DNA of 64,000 bases from Streptococcus parasanguinis (GCF_018499505.1 NZ_JAHDAC010000003.1:1-64000); one strand, 5' to 3'. Numbered from the stretch's first letter, positions 53,164 to 62,865 are shown. Notes: a model not told the origin generated them from the letters alone. Numbers and translations: made by a program.

Positions 53164-53213
53164 TGGTATAATGAGAAGAATTTGATAGGAGCGTCCGGAC
53201 CTTTAAGGACGCT
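53164..53213 (+). promoter_or_regulatory. murF promoter and leader hairpin
   Basis: TGG-TATAAT (53164-53172) is an extended -10. The leader has AGCGTCC / GGACGCT (53190-53213), and internal GTCC/GGAC repeats allow an alternative fold. No T run follows, so it is not a terminator. Confidence 0.5.
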
Positions 53214-53235
53214 ACGGAGAACTGAGGAGTCGGAT

Positions 53236-54606
53236 ATGAATCTCACATTACATGAAGTTGCTTATCTAGTACACGCAAAAAATGATATCAGCCAATTTGA
53301 AGATGTGGCCCTCGTCAAGCCGGAATTTGACAGCCGTTTGATTGGGCCTGGAGACCTGTTTGTTCCTTTAAAGGGAGCGCGTGATGGTCATGACTTTATT
53401 GAGACTGCTTTTGAAAATGGAGCCGTAGCCACTTTTTCAGAGAAATTGGTAGAAGGCCACCCTTATATTTTGGTGGAAGATGTGCTGAGCGCTTTTCAAA
53501 CACTTGCTGCAGCCTATCTTCAAAAGACAAAAGTGGATGTTTTTGCGGTGACAGGGTCAAATGGTAAAACCACCACAAAAGATATGTTGGCACAGCTTTT
53601 GTCCACCACCTACCTGACCTATAAAACACAGGGAAACTATAATAACGAAATTGGTCTTCCTTATACGGTTTTGCATATGCCAGAAGGGACAGACAAACTG
53701 GTTCTTGAAATGGGGCAAGACCATCTAGGAGATATCCATCTCTTGTCAGAACTAGCGCATCCAAAAGTTGCTATTGTCACCTTGATTGGGGAAGCCCATT
53801 TGGAATTCTTCAAAGATCGAAGTGAGATCGCAAAAGGAAAACTCCAGATTGCGGACGGGATGCCAGAAGGAGGCCTTCTGGTAGTTCCAGCTGATCCGAT
53901 CGTGAATGCCTACCTTCCTGAAAAACAAACAGTGGTCCGCTTTGGGCCAGACGAGGAGATTTTTATTACCGAGTTAATCGAGCGAAAGGATAGCTTAACC
54001 TTCCGAGCTAATTTCTTAGAAGAAGCGATCGATCTTCCAGTAACAGGAAAATACAATGCGACCAATGCTATGATTGCAGCTTATGTTGCTTTGAAAGAAG
54101 GAGTGAGTGAAGCTGCAATTCGTGATAGTTTTGAAACCTTGCAATTGACACGCAACCGGACAGAATGGAAGAAGGCTAGTAACGGAGCGGATATCCTATC
54201 CGATGTCTACAATGCCAATCCAACGGCTATGCGCCTAATCTTAGAAACGTTCTCAACCATTCCAGCTAATCCAAATGGTCGAAAATTAGCCGTCCTGGCA
54301 GATATGAAAGAACTAGGGGAGCAATCTATTGATCTGCACAATCAAATGATTCTTAGCCTATCGCCGGATGTTTTGGATACGGTTATTTTCTATGGCCAAG
54401 ACATTGCAGGATTGGCTCAGTTAGCGAGTCAGATGTTCCCACTCGGACATGTCTATTATTTCAAGAAAACAGCTGAGGAAGACCAGTTTGAGGACATGGT
54501 CAAACAAGTCAAGGAAAGTTTGAAAGAGCAAGACCAAATCCTCATCAAGGGAAGCAATTCCATGAATCTAGCCAAATTGGTAGAGGAGTTGGAGAATGGT
54601 AAGTAA
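53236..54606 (+). CDS. murF: UDP-MurNAc-tripeptide--D-Ala-D-Ala ligase
   Basis: This ligase (456 aa) adds D-Ala-D-Ala to UDP-MurNAc-tripeptide, the last cytoplasmic step of muropeptide synthesis. The ATP motif is TGSNGKTTTKDML; GNYNNEIGLP, ATNAMIAAY, TRNRTEWK and DVYNANPTAM follow in family order. ATG 53236 follows GAGGAG; the frame is open upstream into the repeat but has no site there. It overlaps the next Nudix gene by 11 nt. Confidence 0.95.
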   Translation: MNLTLHEVAYLVHAKNDISQFEDVALVKPEFDSRLIGPGDLFVPLKGARDGHDFIETAFENGAVATFSEKLVEGHPYILVEDVLSAFQTLAAAYLQKTKVDVFAVTGSNGKTTTKDMLAQLLSTTYLTYKTQGNYNNEIGLPYTVLHMPEGTDKLVLEMGQDHLGDIHLLSELAHPKVAIVTLIGEAHLEFFKDRSEIAKGKLQIADGMPEGGLLVVPADPIVNAYLPEKQTVVRFGPDEEIFITELIERKDSLTFRANFLEEAIDLPVTGKYNATNAMIAAYVALKEGVSEAAIRDSFETLQLTRNRTEWKKASNGADILSDVYNANPTAMRLILETFSTIPANPNGRKLAVLADMKELGEQSIDLHNQMILSLSPDVLDTVIFYGQDIAGLAQLASQMFPLGHVYYFKKTAEEDQFEDMVKQVKESLKEQDQILIKGSNSMNLAKLVEELENGK

Positions 54607-55207
54607 TAATGTACTGAAGGACATTCAGCGCTTGATTTCAATCACCAATACAGGCTTAGCCTTCTCAAAAGATCCATTTGATCAAGAGCGCTACCAGGAT
54701 ATTCGTGAAATTTTACAGGATCTTGTGAGAGAAACGACTGATCTGAATTCACAAGAATTATCGGATTTGTTTCGTCCGACAGACCATTACGACACTCCCT
54801 TGATTGATGTAAGGGCCTGGATTGTCAAAGATAGAAAACTTTGTCTGGTGAAAGGTCAGGGAGAAGAGACCTGGGCTTTGCCAGGTGGTTTTGGTGAGGT
54901 TGGCTATTCTCCTAAAGAAAATATTTTAAAGGAAATCCAAGAAGAAACGGGCTATGTAGCACGTGTCAATCGGTTGTTGGCAGTATTTGATACCAATCGC
55001 TACCAACTGCAAAGCCGCCAATATGTGAAATTGGTATTTGAATGTGAATTGCTGGATGGAAGTTTTCAACAGAATCAGGAAATTTCCGATCTTGCATTTT
55101 TTGAGAGAGAGAAAATGCCTGCTCTTTCTACCAAGCGCAATACAGAAGAACAATTGAATTTCCTTTGGGAAGTTTATGATGGGAAACGAGATTTGTATTG
55201 TGATTAA
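54596..55207 (+). CDS. Nudix hydrolase with N-terminal Nudix_N domain
   Basis: This 203-aa protein has an N-terminal helical domain (1-65, with FSKDPFDQERYQDIREI), as seen in the Nudix_N2 group, followed by a Nudix fold with box GGFGEVGYSPKENILKEIQEETGY, where Lys replaces the usual Arg. Members hydrolyse ADP-ribose or CDP-choline-like compounds. The start lies in murF (11-nt overlap). Confidence 0.82.
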   Translation: MVSNNVLKDIQRLISITNTGLAFSKDPFDQERYQDIREILQDLVRETTDLNSQELSDLFRPTDHYDTPLIDVRAWIVKDRKLCLVKGQGEETWALPGGFGEVGYSPKENILKEIQEETGYVARVNRLLAVFDTNRYQLQSRQYVKLVFECELLDGSFQQNQEISDLAFFEREKMPALSTKRNTEEQLNFLWEVYDGKRDLYCD

Positions 55208-55237
55208 AAATGATCTATAAATTAAAGGGATATAAAA

Positions 55238-55939
55238 ATGACACTTTGGGATTTATTGTTTACGAACCAAAAATCAGCCCCGCCTGAGTTTGGACTCTGG
55301 TATTTTTTCCTACCAGTTTCCTTGTTGGTGGTTGGCTACTTTTCTATCAAATATGCGCAGTCAAAAAGCTACCAGCGCTTTTGGTATTGGGCACAATTGA
55401 TTCAAGTCTTGACCATCAATGCTTGGTATATTCTAGCCCACATGCCTTTGACAGATAATTTGCCTTTTTATCATTGTCGCTTGGCTATGCTTGCAATACT
55501 CTTTGCTCCGAGAGGGACATACATCAAGCAATACTTTGCCTTGTTGGGAGTTCTAGGATCCATTGCGGCCTTGGTTTATCCAGCCTTTGATCCCTTCCCA
55601 TTCCCCCATATCACCGTGCTGAATCTAATTTTTAGTCACTGGGCCTTGTTTGCCAATAGTTTGATTTACCTGCAGGATTTTTATCAGTCGGAAAAACAAG
55701 ACAGCTTACGAATTGTTAAGATCACTTTTGGAATGAATGCAGTCATCTTTTTGGTCAATCTCTTGACTAGAGGAGATTACGGCTTCTTACGGCGTCCACC
55801 AATCATTGGAGACCACGGTGCTCTCTTGAACTACCTCTTGGTCAGCATTGTGATGGTAGCTGGTATTTGCTTGGTCAATCAACGCTATAAATACAAATAC
55901 AAGATGGTCGAAGAGAGTATAGTTTCGCGTTCAGAATAA
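55238..55939 (+). CDS. TIGR02206/YwaF family membrane protein, copy 1 of 3
   Basis: This 233-aa protein has about seven predicted helices and the family marks LPFYHCRLAML (after helix 3), FPFPHI-LNLIFSHWALFANSLIYL and NYGFLRRPPIIGDHG-type end motif. It is the first of three tandem paralogues; each starts within about 30 bp of the previous stop and has its own AAAGGGA/AAGGGAAAG-type site. The family has no established activity; conserved His/Arg in LPFYHCR and RPP suggest a shared active centre in the membrane. Confidence 0.8.
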   Translation: MTLWDLLFTNQKSAPPEFGLWYFFLPVSLLVVGYFSIKYAQSKSYQRFWYWAQLIQVLTINAWYILAHMPLTDNLPFYHCRLAMLAILFAPRGTYIKQYFALLGVLGSIAALVYPAFDPFPFPHITVLNLIFSHWALFANSLIYLQDFYQSEKQDSLRIVKITFGMNAVIFLVNLLTRGDYGFLRRPPIIGDHGALLNYLLVSIVMVAGICLVNQRYKYKYKMVEESIVSRSE

Positions 55940-55964
55940 AAAGAGCAGATAAGGGAAAGAAATC

Positions 55965-56651
55965 ATGACACTTTGGGACTTATTTTTTACCAGTCAACCA
56001 ACGGCTCCTCCTCAATTGGGGGCTTGGTATTTCTTATTGCCGACTTCATTGGTAGTAGTGGGAGTTCTGTCCATTCGATTTGCTCACTCTAAAGGCTACC
56101 AAAACTTTTGGTATTGGGGGCAGTTGATCCAGTTGCTCATTATCAACTCTTGGTATTTAGCAGCTCGCTTGCCTTTTTCAGAGAGTCTTCCCTTCTATCA
56201 TAGCCGGATGGCCATGTGGATTATCCTTTTGGCGCCCAAGGGAAGCTTCAAGCAGTATTTTGCTCTTGTTGGAGTCTTTGGCTCTATCATGGCCTTGGTT
56301 CATCCCGTCTTTTATCCCTATCCTTTTCCTCACGTTTCCTCGATCAACAATGTCTTTGGTCACTGGGCCCTCCTGGCCAACTGCCTAATCTATCTGGTTC
56401 AATCCTACCAGGTGGAAGAAGGGGCCGTTTGGAAGATTTGTCAGATGACTGTTGGGGTCAATGCCATTATTCAGCTCGCTAATCTCGCAACAGGTGGGAA
56501 CTACGGCTTTATGCGTCGTCCTCCTGTCATAGGTGACCATGGCCTTGTGCTCAACTATTTAATCGTGACAGTCCTCATGACGGGGACACTGATCCTCATC
56601 AATACAATCGTTCAGTACAGTAAGAAAAGAAGAATACCTAAATCTGTTTAA
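55965..56651 (+). CDS. TIGR02206/YwaF family membrane protein, copy 2 of 3
   Basis: This 228-aa paralogue of its neighbours has MTLWDLFFTSQPTAPP at the start, LPFYHSRMAMW in place of LPFYHCRLAM, YPFPHVSSINNVFGHWALLANCLIYL, and NYGFMRRPPVIGDHGLVLNYL near the end. The amino end is nearly identical to copy 1, so the duplication is fairly recent between these two. The Cys to Ser change in the HCR motif is the main oddity. Confidence 0.8.
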   Translation: MTLWDLFFTSQPTAPPQLGAWYFLLPTSLVVVGVLSIRFAHSKGYQNFWYWGQLIQLLIINSWYLAARLPFSESLPFYHSRMAMWIILLAPKGSFKQYFALVGVFGSIMALVHPVFYPYPFPHVSSINNVFGHWALLANCLIYLVQSYQVEEGAVWKICQMTVGVNAIIQLANLATGGNYGFMRRPPVIGDHGLVLNYLIVTVLMTGTLILINTIVQYSKKRRIPKSV

Positions 56652-56664
56652 ATAAGGAGATTTT

Positions 56665-57345
56665 ATGCATCATTTTTTCACTACAGAATCAACAGCACCA
56701 CCAGCAATCTCAGCACTATGGTATAGTGTGATGGTCTTGTTAATTGTGACAGCGATTATGATGTCACTTCGCTATTATCAGAATGAGCAATTTCGCAAAT
56801 GCTTTCAATATTTACAAGGATTCCAGTTAATTTCCTTGTATCTGTGGTATTTTGCCTACCACATTCCTTGGTCCAATAGCTTACCATTTTATCATTGTCG
56901 CTTGGCCATGTTTGCGGTCTTGTTTTTACCAGACCGATGGAAAAGCAAACAGTTCTTTGCCTTGATGGGAGTGAGTGGAGCCATCTTTGCCTTGGGCTAT
57001 CCAGTCTTTGATCCCTATACTTTCCCTCATATTACAAGTTTTTCTTTCCTCCTCGGACATTACTGTCTCCTCATCAATTCCTTGATTTATCTCATGAGAT
57101 GGTATGATCGAAACCTCTTAAAAAATAGTCAGATTGTTCTCTATACCTTTGCCTTAGATTTATTCCTGGTTGGAGTCAATCAATTGACGGGAGGAAATTA
57201 CGGCTTGATGGCCCGCCCTCCGATTATGAGAGGGGATAAGGTGTGGCTCAATTATCTGGTTGTATCCAGTATTTTAGCCCTTGCTTTATTACTCTTTAAT
57301 CAGTTCTTCAGTCGCAGAAGTGAGCAGGTGAAAGTGAGAAAATAA
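56665..57345 (+). CDS. TIGR02206/YwaF family membrane protein, copy 3 of 3
   Basis: This 226-aa protein is more diverged at the amino end (MHHFFTTESTAPPAISALWY) but keeps LPFYHCRLAMFAVLF, DPYTFPHITSFSFLLGHYCLL and NYGLMARPPIMRGDKVWLNYL. The start lies 13 bp after copy 2 with AAGGAG. It ends the operon, about 70 bp before the prfC promoter. Confidence 0.8.
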   Translation: MHHFFTTESTAPPAISALWYSVMVLLIVTAIMMSLRYYQNEQFRKCFQYLQGFQLISLYLWYFAYHIPWSNSLPFYHCRLAMFAVLFLPDRWKSKQFFALMGVSGAIFALGYPVFDPYTFPHITSFSFLLGHYCLLINSLIYLMRWYDRNLLKNSQIVLYTFALDLFLVGVNQLTGGNYGLMARPPIMRGDKVWLNYLVVSSILALALLLFNQFFSRRSEQVKVRK

Positions 57346-57413
57346 ATATGATTGAATTAGACTAGAATCGACGGATTTTAGTCTTTCTTTTTGCTCTCAA
57401 AGAAGAATCATCG

Positions 57414-57442
57414 TTGAAAAAAGTGCCTATTTTCGCTATAAT
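57414..57442 (+). promoter_or_regulatory. Promoter of prfC
   Basis: TTGAAA (57414-57419) and TATAAT (57437-57442) are spaced 17 bp; the leader is about 80 nt. Confidence 0.72.
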
Positions 57443-57460
57443 AGGACAGATAGAGAAATT

Positions 57461-57479
57461 GAGGAGAAATCCGATGTAG
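57461..57479 (+). promoter_or_regulatory. Start-stop element (ATG-TAG) in the prfC leader
   Basis: GAGGAG (57461-57466) is followed at 7 nt by ATG (57474) and directly by TAG (57477). This is a one-codon ORF with a far better ribosome site than the real prfC start, which has only AGGA at 2 nt spacing. A second mini-frame, ATG-AAT-TTG-TAA, follows at 57482-57493. It may tie RF3 synthesis to stop-codon release. Confidence 0.45.
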
Positions 57480-57529
57480 AGATGAATTTGTAAATTTATC
57501 AAAAAATAAGAAGAGAAAGAATTAGGAAC

Positions 57530-59077
57530 ATGAACGTACAAGAAGAAATTAAAAAACGCCGTACTTTTGCCATCATCTCCCACCCGGATGCTGGTAAAAC
57601 GACGATTACTGAGCAGTTGCTCTACTTTGGGGGAGAGATTCGGGAAGCCGGTACTGTCAAAGGGAAGAAAACAGGAAACTTTGCTAAATCCGACTGGATG
57701 GATATCGAGAAACAACGTGGGATTTCGGTAACCTCATCTGTCATGCAGTTTGACTACGATGGAAAACGGGTCAATATCCTAGATACACCAGGGCACGAGG
57801 ACTTCTCAGAAGATACTTACCGGACCTTGATGGCGGTGGATGCGGCGGTTATGGTCGTAGACTCTGCCAAGGGTATCGAGGCTCAAACCAAGAAATTGTT
57901 TGAGGTTGTGAAACACCGTGGCATTCCAGTATTTACCTTTATGAACAAGCTGGACCGTGATGGTCGTGAGCCACTGGACCTCTTGCAAGAATTGGAAGAA
58001 GTCTTGGGTATCGCAAGTTACCCAATGAACTGGCCGATTGGGATGGGGAAAGCCTTTGAGGGACTCTATGACCTCTATAACCAACGCTTGGAACTCTACA
58101 AAGGGGATGAACGCTTTGCTAGTCTAGAAGATGGAGATAAACTCTTTGCCAACAATCCATTCTATGAACAAGTGAAAGACGATATCGAACTTTTGCAAGA
58201 AGCTGGAAATGAATTCTCAGAAGAAGCCATCCTTGCGGGTGAATTAACACCGGTCTTCTTCGGATCCGCTTTGACGAACTTTGGGGTACAGACTTTCTTG
58301 GAAACCTTCCTGAAATTTGCTCCAGAACCACATGGCCACAAGAAGACGGATGGAGAAATGGTGGATCCTTACGACAAGGATTTCTCAGGCTTTGTCTTTA
58401 AAATCCAAGCCAATATGGATCCTCGTCACCGTGACCGTATTGCCTTTGTTCGGATCGTATCAGGTGAATTTGAGCGTGGGATGAGTGTCAACCTGCCTCG
58501 TACTGGTAAGGGTGCTAAGCTATCAAATGTCACCCAGTTTATGGCCGAAAGCCGTGAGAATGTCAGCAATGCCGTAGCAGGAGACATCATCGGGGTCTAC
58601 GATACCGGGACTTATCAGGTTGGAGATACGCTGACAGTTGGTAAAAACAAGTTCGAATTTGAACCACTGCCAACCTTTACGCCTGAAATCTTCATGAAGG
58701 TATCTGCCAAGAACGTTATGAAGCAAAAATCCTTCCACAAAGGGATTGAGCAATTGGTGCAAGAAGGAGCTATCCAGCTCTATACCAACTACCAAACAGG
58801 TGAATACATGTTGGGTGCTGTCGGGCAACTTCAGTTTGAAGTCTTTAAACACCGCATGGAAAATGAGTACAATGCTGAAGTGGTCATGAGTCCAATGGGT
58901 AAAAAGACCGTTCGCTGGATCAAACCAGAAGACTTAGATGAGCGCATGTCTTCAAGCCGAAATATCTTGGCCAAGGACCGCTTTGACCAGCCAGTCTTCC
59001 TCTTTGAAAATGACTTTGCCCTCCGTTGGTTTGCGGACAAGTATCCAGATGTTGAGTTGGAAGAAAAGATGGGATAA
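57530..59077 (+). CDS. prfC: Peptide chain release factor 3
   Basis: This GTPase (515 aa) removes RF1/RF2 from the ribosome after termination. G1 is [10 protein letters not shown], the switch region is [25 protein letters not shown]3 is [14 protein letters not shown] and G4 is [11 protein letters not shown]; domain II and III follow. These sequences are specific for RF3 over EF-G. It has its own promoter and an unusual leader. Confidence 0.96.
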   Translation: MNVQEEIKKRRTFAIISHPDAGKTTITEQLLYFGGEIREAGTVKGKKTGNFAKSDWMDIEKQRGISVTSSVMQFDYDGKRVNILDTPGHEDFSEDTYRTLMAVDAAVMVVDSAKGIEAQTKKLFEVVKHRGIPVFTFMNKLDRDGREPLDLLQELEEVLGIASYPMNWPIGMGKAFEGLYDLYNQRLELYKGDERFASLEDGDKLFANNPFYEQVKDDIELLQEAGNEFSEEAILAGELTPVFFGSALTNFGVQTFLETFLKFAPEPHGHKKTDGEMVDPYDKDFSGFVFKIQANMDPRHRDRIAFVRIVSGEFERGMSVNLPRTGKGAKLSNVTQFMAESRENVSNAVAGDIIGVYDTGTYQVGDTLTVGKNKFEFEPLPTFTPEIFMKVSAKNVMKQKSFHKGIEQLVQEGAIQLYTNYQTGEYMLGAVGQLQFEVFKHRMENEYNAEVVMSPMGKKTVRWIKPEDLDERMSSSRNILAKDRFDQPVFLFENDFALRWFADKYPDVELEEKMG

Positions 59078-59115
59078 GGAAAGTTTTCAAAACCGAACCA
59101 TAACAATAGAAATAA

Positions 59116-59145
59116 GAAAACGGAAGCTTATCCGTTTTCGCTTTT
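59116..59145 (+). terminator. Terminator of prfC
   Basis: GAAAACGGA / TCCGTTTTC stem with GCTTTT behind it. It lies directly before the ribosome site of the next gene, so some readthrough is likely. Confidence 0.65.
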
Positions 59146-59157
59146 AAAGGAGAAATG

Positions 59158-59538
59158 ATGGGATTATTAAGTGGTTTGATGGGCAATGCCTCTCAAAAAA
59201 ATGTTGATAAAGTAGAAAGAGATCTAGAAGATATCTTGGTGCCTGGAGAGCAAGTCACTCTCGCTTTTAGCTTGATTCGTGATTTGATCGTCTTTACCGA
59301 GTTTCGTTTGATCTTGGTGGATAAGCAAGGAGTAACAGGAAAGAAAACATCCTACAAATCCCTTCCTTATCGCTCGATTTCTCGTTTTTCTGTGGAAACT
59401 TCCGGTCATTTTGATTTGGATGCTGAATTAAAAATCTGGGTTTCTTCTGCAGTGGAGCCTTCAGAAGTTTTACAATTCAAGAGCGACAATAGTGTCATCG
59501 AAATCCAGCAAGCACTAGCCAGTGCGGTCTTTAAATAA
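59158..59538 (+). CDS. PH-domain (bPH_1/YvbH-like) protein
   Basis: This 126-aa soluble protein has the bacterial pleckstrin-like fold: VPGEQVTLAFSLIRDLIVFTEFRLILVDKQG and KSLPYRSISRFSVETSGHFDLDAELKIW. Both are standard in the bPH_1 family. ATG 59158 (5 nt from AAAGGAG) is a better start than the adjacent ATG at 59155. The function is unknown; it lies between prfC and a CorA-like gene. Confidence 0.82.
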   Translation: MGLLSGLMGNASQKNVDKVERDLEDILVPGEQVTLAFSLIRDLIVFTEFRLILVDKQGVTGKKTSYKSLPYRSISRFSVETSGHFDLDAELKIWVSSAVEPSEVLQFKSDNSVIEIQQALASAVFK

Positions 59539-59579
59539 AATAATCATTTTGATAGAGAACAGTTGAGAAAGGAGACGGA

Positions 59580-60488
59580 ATGTTTATCGATAAACAATTG
59601 GGCCATGATCGCAAATGGATCAATATTGACTCGGATATGATTGCTGAAAATTCATATCTTTATAAAAAATACGAGATTGATAAAGAAACCATTGAGTACG
59701 CGATGGATAAGAACGAACGTGCCCATATGGATTACAATCGAGAAAACGGTACGATCACCTTTATCTACAATGTATTGGATTTAGAAAAGGACAAGGAATA
59801 CTACGAAACCATTCCTATGACCTTTATCGTTCAAGATACACGACTCGTGACCATCAGTAACCAAGACAATGCCTATATCATTGAACAAATGGTTCGCTAT
59901 TTGGAAAGCCATGAGGAACTATCGATCTATAAACTGCTTTTTGCAGGTCTTGAAATGATCAGTAATGCTTATTATCCGATTATTGATCGCCTAGATAAGC
60001 ATAAGGATGAACTCAATCGCTTGCTTCGAAAGACTACAACGACCAAGAATCTCTATGCCCTATCTGACCTTGAGACCGGTATGGTTTATCTAGTCGCAGC
60101 AGCCAAGCAAAATCGCATGTTGTTAGAACATATCAAAGCGCATGCCATCTATCGCAGGCTGGATGATGTTGAAAAAGAGCAGTTTGATGATGCCATGATC
60201 GAAGCGCGTCAGTTGGTTTCAATGACGGAGTTGATTTCCAACGTCTTGCAACAGTTGTCAGGCTCCTACAACAATATCCTAAACAACAACCTGAATGACA
60301 ATTTGACCACCCTGACCATCTTTGAAGCCTTGTTGGCGGTCTTAGCCGTTATCACCGGTTTCTTTGGAATGAATATCCCTCTTCCTATGACAGAGGATCC
60401 CAATGCTTGGATCTATGTATCCATATGTAGCTTTATTTTATGGCTCATTTTGGCAAAGGTCATGCGGAGGATTGTGAAAAAAAGATAA
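59580..60488 (+). CDS. CorA-like divalent cation (Mg2+) transporter
   Basis: This 302-aa protein has an amino-terminal cytoplasmic domain, a long helix (about 150-245) and two C-terminal membrane helices. The pore motif GMN is present as FFGMNIPL, and the last residues are basic (RRIVKKR). It is 42 bp after the PH-domain gene and follows AAAGGAGACGGA. Confidence 0.9.
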   Translation: MFIDKQLGHDRKWINIDSDMIAENSYLYKKYEIDKETIEYAMDKNERAHMDYNRENGTITFIYNVLDLEKDKEYYETIPMTFIVQDTRLVTISNQDNAYIIEQMVRYLESHEELSIYKLLFAGLEMISNAYYPIIDRLDKHKDELNRLLRKTTTTKNLYALSDLETGMVYLVAAAKQNRMLLEHIKAHAIYRRLDDVEKEQFDDAMIEARQLVSMTELISNVLQQLSGSYNNILNNNLNDNLTTLTIFEALLAVLAVITGFFGMNIPLPMTEDPNAWIYVSICSFILWLILAKVMRRIVKKR

Positions 60489-60491
60489 AAA

Positions 60492-60519
60492 AAGAGGCTT
60501 GGAGAAATCCGAGCCTCTT
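60492..60519. terminator. Hairpin after the CorA-like gene
   Basis: AAGAGGCTTGGA / TCCGAGCCTCTT pairs with one G-T. The T-rich tract is stronger on the minus strand, but position (3 bp after the stop) favours termination of the rightward unit. Confidence 0.65.
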
Positions 60520-60966
60520 CGTATCTAGAATAATCTGAGAAATAGGAACCATCTAGACACCTGCCCTCCTCTCCAAAGAAGGGGCAGTGTGAATAGTTCA
60601 TCGACTGTACAAAATCTTCTTGGAAATAGTAGGAGTAGATTTAATAGTACTGAGTGGTTTCTAAATAAATTAGAACGTAGAATAAATCGTTGAATCAGAT
60701 AAAATGATCCTATTTCTTTATACAGAAATATTTTAGATACTAACTGTATTATACATATTTATTTGTAAAAACGCAAGATAAGAGCTACCAAAAAATAAAA
60801 GTTTTTCCGATTTTTTTATACTCCTATGATGAAGCATAGTAGATGGTCGCAAGAAGAAAAGCAGTCCTGGCTTGGATTTGCGTCACTTTTACGATTTCAA
60901 GCTATCAAGGATGTTTTCCTAAAAAATAAAATTATTCTCCTTTGACTATCATTTGCCTCTTCATTG
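60520..60966. other. Gene-free AT-rich stretch
   Basis: No convincing frame or RNA gene was seen. A short hairpin CTGCCCCTTCTT / AGGAGGGCAG-like lies at about 60561-60587 on the plus strand (GCCCTCCTCTCCAAAGAAGGGGC), without a T run. Confidence 0.4.
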
Positions 60967-60975
60967 TGTTATACT
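60967..60975 (+). promoter_or_regulatory. Extended -10 promoter of the helicase leader
   Basis: TGT-TATACT at 60967-60975; TTGACT at 60942 lies too far away (22 bp) to be a standard -35. Confidence 0.5.
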
Positions 60976-60981
60976 AGATAA

Positions 60982-61293
60982 GTTGCAAACTTGTATGAGA
61001 GAAATGGTGGGGAGGCGGAGCAGATGGAAGGATTCTATTCGAAAGAAGACTCCCGCAAAAAGGATCTTGTTGCCAATTTGTTTGAAAAACAATTCCAGTC
61101 AGCAACATCCGTTAGGACGCAAAACATTTTTCTCTAAAGAAAATGTAGTCCATAACAGAAGAACTAAGTTTTTCTTTAGATGAGTCTTGCGACAGGTAAC
61201 CGGGAAGGTGACTTCCTATGCAATCAGTGCGGTTTCGCATTGAAAGAAGTTTGATAAAGTGGCTTCGCACCACTTTTTAGAAAGAAGAAAGAA
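60982..61293 (+). ncRNA. Long structured 5' leader of the DEAD-box helicase gene
   Basis: About 310 nt separate the predicted start from the helicase start codon. Visible stems are TCTAAAGAAAA (61133-61143) with TTTTCTTTAGA (61170-61180), 11 bp perfect; TCAGTGCG/CGCATTGA (61224-61243); and AAAGTGG/CCACTTT with five T (61256-61278), an attenuator-like terminator just before the gene. A 76-codon frame across it has no ribosome site and is taken as noise. I do not recognise the leader as a known riboswitch class. Confidence 0.5.
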
Positions 61294-62865
61294 TTGAAAT
61301 TCAATGAATTTAACTTATCTGCTGAATTATTGGCAGAAATCGAAAAAGCTGGCTTTGTAGAGGCAAGCCCCATCCAAGAACAAACCATTCCTTTGGCACT
61401 TGAAGGAAAAGATGTCATCGGCCAAGCGCAAACAGGGACTGGTAAAACAGCTGCTTTCGGTCTTCCAACATTGGAGAAGATTGATGTCGATAACACAGTG
61501 ATCCAAGCCCTTGTCATTGCCCCAACGCGTGAATTGGCAGTTCAAAGTCAGGAAGAACTCTTCCGCTTTGGACGCAGTAAGGGTGTCAAGGTTCGTTCTG
61601 TCTATGGTGGATCAAGCATTGAAAAGCAAATTAAAGCTTTGAAGTCAGGAGCTCACATCGTTGTGGGAACACCTGGACGCTTGCTAGATTTGATCAAGCG
61701 CAAGGCCTTGAAACTTGATCATATTGAAACCTTGATCCTGGATGAAGCAGATGAAATGCTCAACATGGGCTTCTTGGAAGATATCGAAGCCATCATTAGC
61801 CGTGTCCCAGAAACACGCCAAACTCTTCTCTTTTCAGCAACGATGCCAGAAGCCATCAAGCGCATCGGTGTGCAGTTTATGAAAGAACCAGAACACGTTA
61901 AGATTGCGGCCAAAGAATTGACAACCGATTTGGTTGATCAATACTATATTCGTGTCAAAGAAGGCGAAAAATTTGATACCATGACTCGATTGATGGATGT
62001 CGAGCAGCCTGAACTTGCCATCGTCTTTGGTCGGACGAAACGCCGGGTCGATGAATTGACTCGTGGCTTGAAGATTCGTGGCTTCCGTGCAGAAGGAATT
62101 CACGGAGATTTGGATCAAAACAAGCGTCTCCGAGTCCTTCGTGACTTTAAAAATGGGAACTTGGACGTCTTAGTAGCAACAGACGTGGCGGCACGTGGCT
62201 TGGATATTTCAGGTGTGACCCATGTCTACAACTACGATATTCCACAAGATCCAGAAAGCTATGTTCACCGGATCGGACGAACAGGTCGTGCTGGGAAAAC
62301 AGGTCAATCCATTACCTTTGTATCGCCAAATGAAATGGGCTATTTGCAAATCATTGAGAACTTGACCAAAAAGCGGATGAAGGGAATGAAACCTGCAACA
62401 GCAGAAGAAGCCTTCCAAGCGAAAAAACAAGTAGCGCTGAAGAAAATTGAGCGTGACTTTGAAGATGAAAAAATCCGGACCAACTTTGAGAAGTTTGGCA
62501 AGGATGCTCGCAAATTGGCTGCAGAATTCACTCCTGAAGAATTGGCTATGTATATTTTGAGCTTGACCGTTCAAGATCCAGACAGTCTTCCAGAAGTTGA
62601 AATTGCGCGTGAAAAACCATTGCCATTCAAACCATCTGGTGGTGGCTTTGGTGGAAAAGGCAAAGGTGGTCGTGGAAATGGCCGTCGTGGAGACCAACGC
62701 CGTGACCGAAATCGCAGAGATGACCGTGAAGGTGGACGCCGTGATTTCAAACGCAAGTCCAATAAAAATAGCCGGGACTTTGAAGGCAAAGGCAACAAAC
62801 GTCCTCATCGTACTTCCAATGAAAAGAAAAATGGATTTGTCATCCGCAACAAAGGGGATAAATAA
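61294..62865 (+). CDS. cshA: DEAD-box RNA helicase, CshA type
   Basis: This ATP-dependent RNA helicase (523 aa) is linked to RNA decay, ribosome assembly and cold growth. Motifs are AQTGTGKT (I), PTRELA (Ia), DEADEM (II), SAT (III), and [11 protein letters not shown] (VI). The C-terminal 80 residues are Gly/Arg/Lys-rich ([15 protein letters not shown]), an unstructured RNA-binding tail. The start is TTG 61294, giving the amino end [12 protein letters not shown]; a nearby ATG is out of frame. The ribosome site is weak (AGAAAGAAG), and an attenuator-like hairpin lies just upstream. Confidence 0.93.
   Translation: MKFNEFNLSAELLAEIEKAGFVEASPIQEQTIPLALEGKDVIGQAQTGTGKTAAFGLPTLEKIDVDNTVIQALVIAPTRELAVQSQEELFRFGRSKGVKVRSVYGGSSIEKQIKALKSGAHIVVGTPGRLLDLIKRKALKLDHIETLILDEADEMLNMGFLEDIEAIISRVPETRQTLLFSATMPEAIKRIGVQFMKEPEHVKIAAKELTTDLVDQYYIRVKEGEKFDTMTRLMDVEQPELAIVFGRTKRRVDELTRGLKIRGFRAEGIHGDLDQNKRLRVLRDFKNGNLDVLVATDVAARGLDISGVTHVYNYDIPQDPESYVHRIGRTGRAGKTGQSITFVSPNEMGYLQIIENLTKKRMKGMKPATAEEAFQAKKQVALKKIERDFEDEKIRTNFEKFGKDARKLAAEFTPEELAMYILSLTVQDPDSLPEVEIAREKPLPFKPSGGGFGGKGKGGRGNGRRGDQRRDRNRRDDREGGRRDFKRKSNKNSRDFEGKGNKRPHRTSNEKKNGFVIRNKGDK

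Noticed and set aside
60953..61183. 76-codon frame in the helicase leader
   Set aside because: It has no Shine-Dalgarno sequence, overlaps the predicted promoter and codes for a low-complexity basic peptide; stems explain the sequence better.
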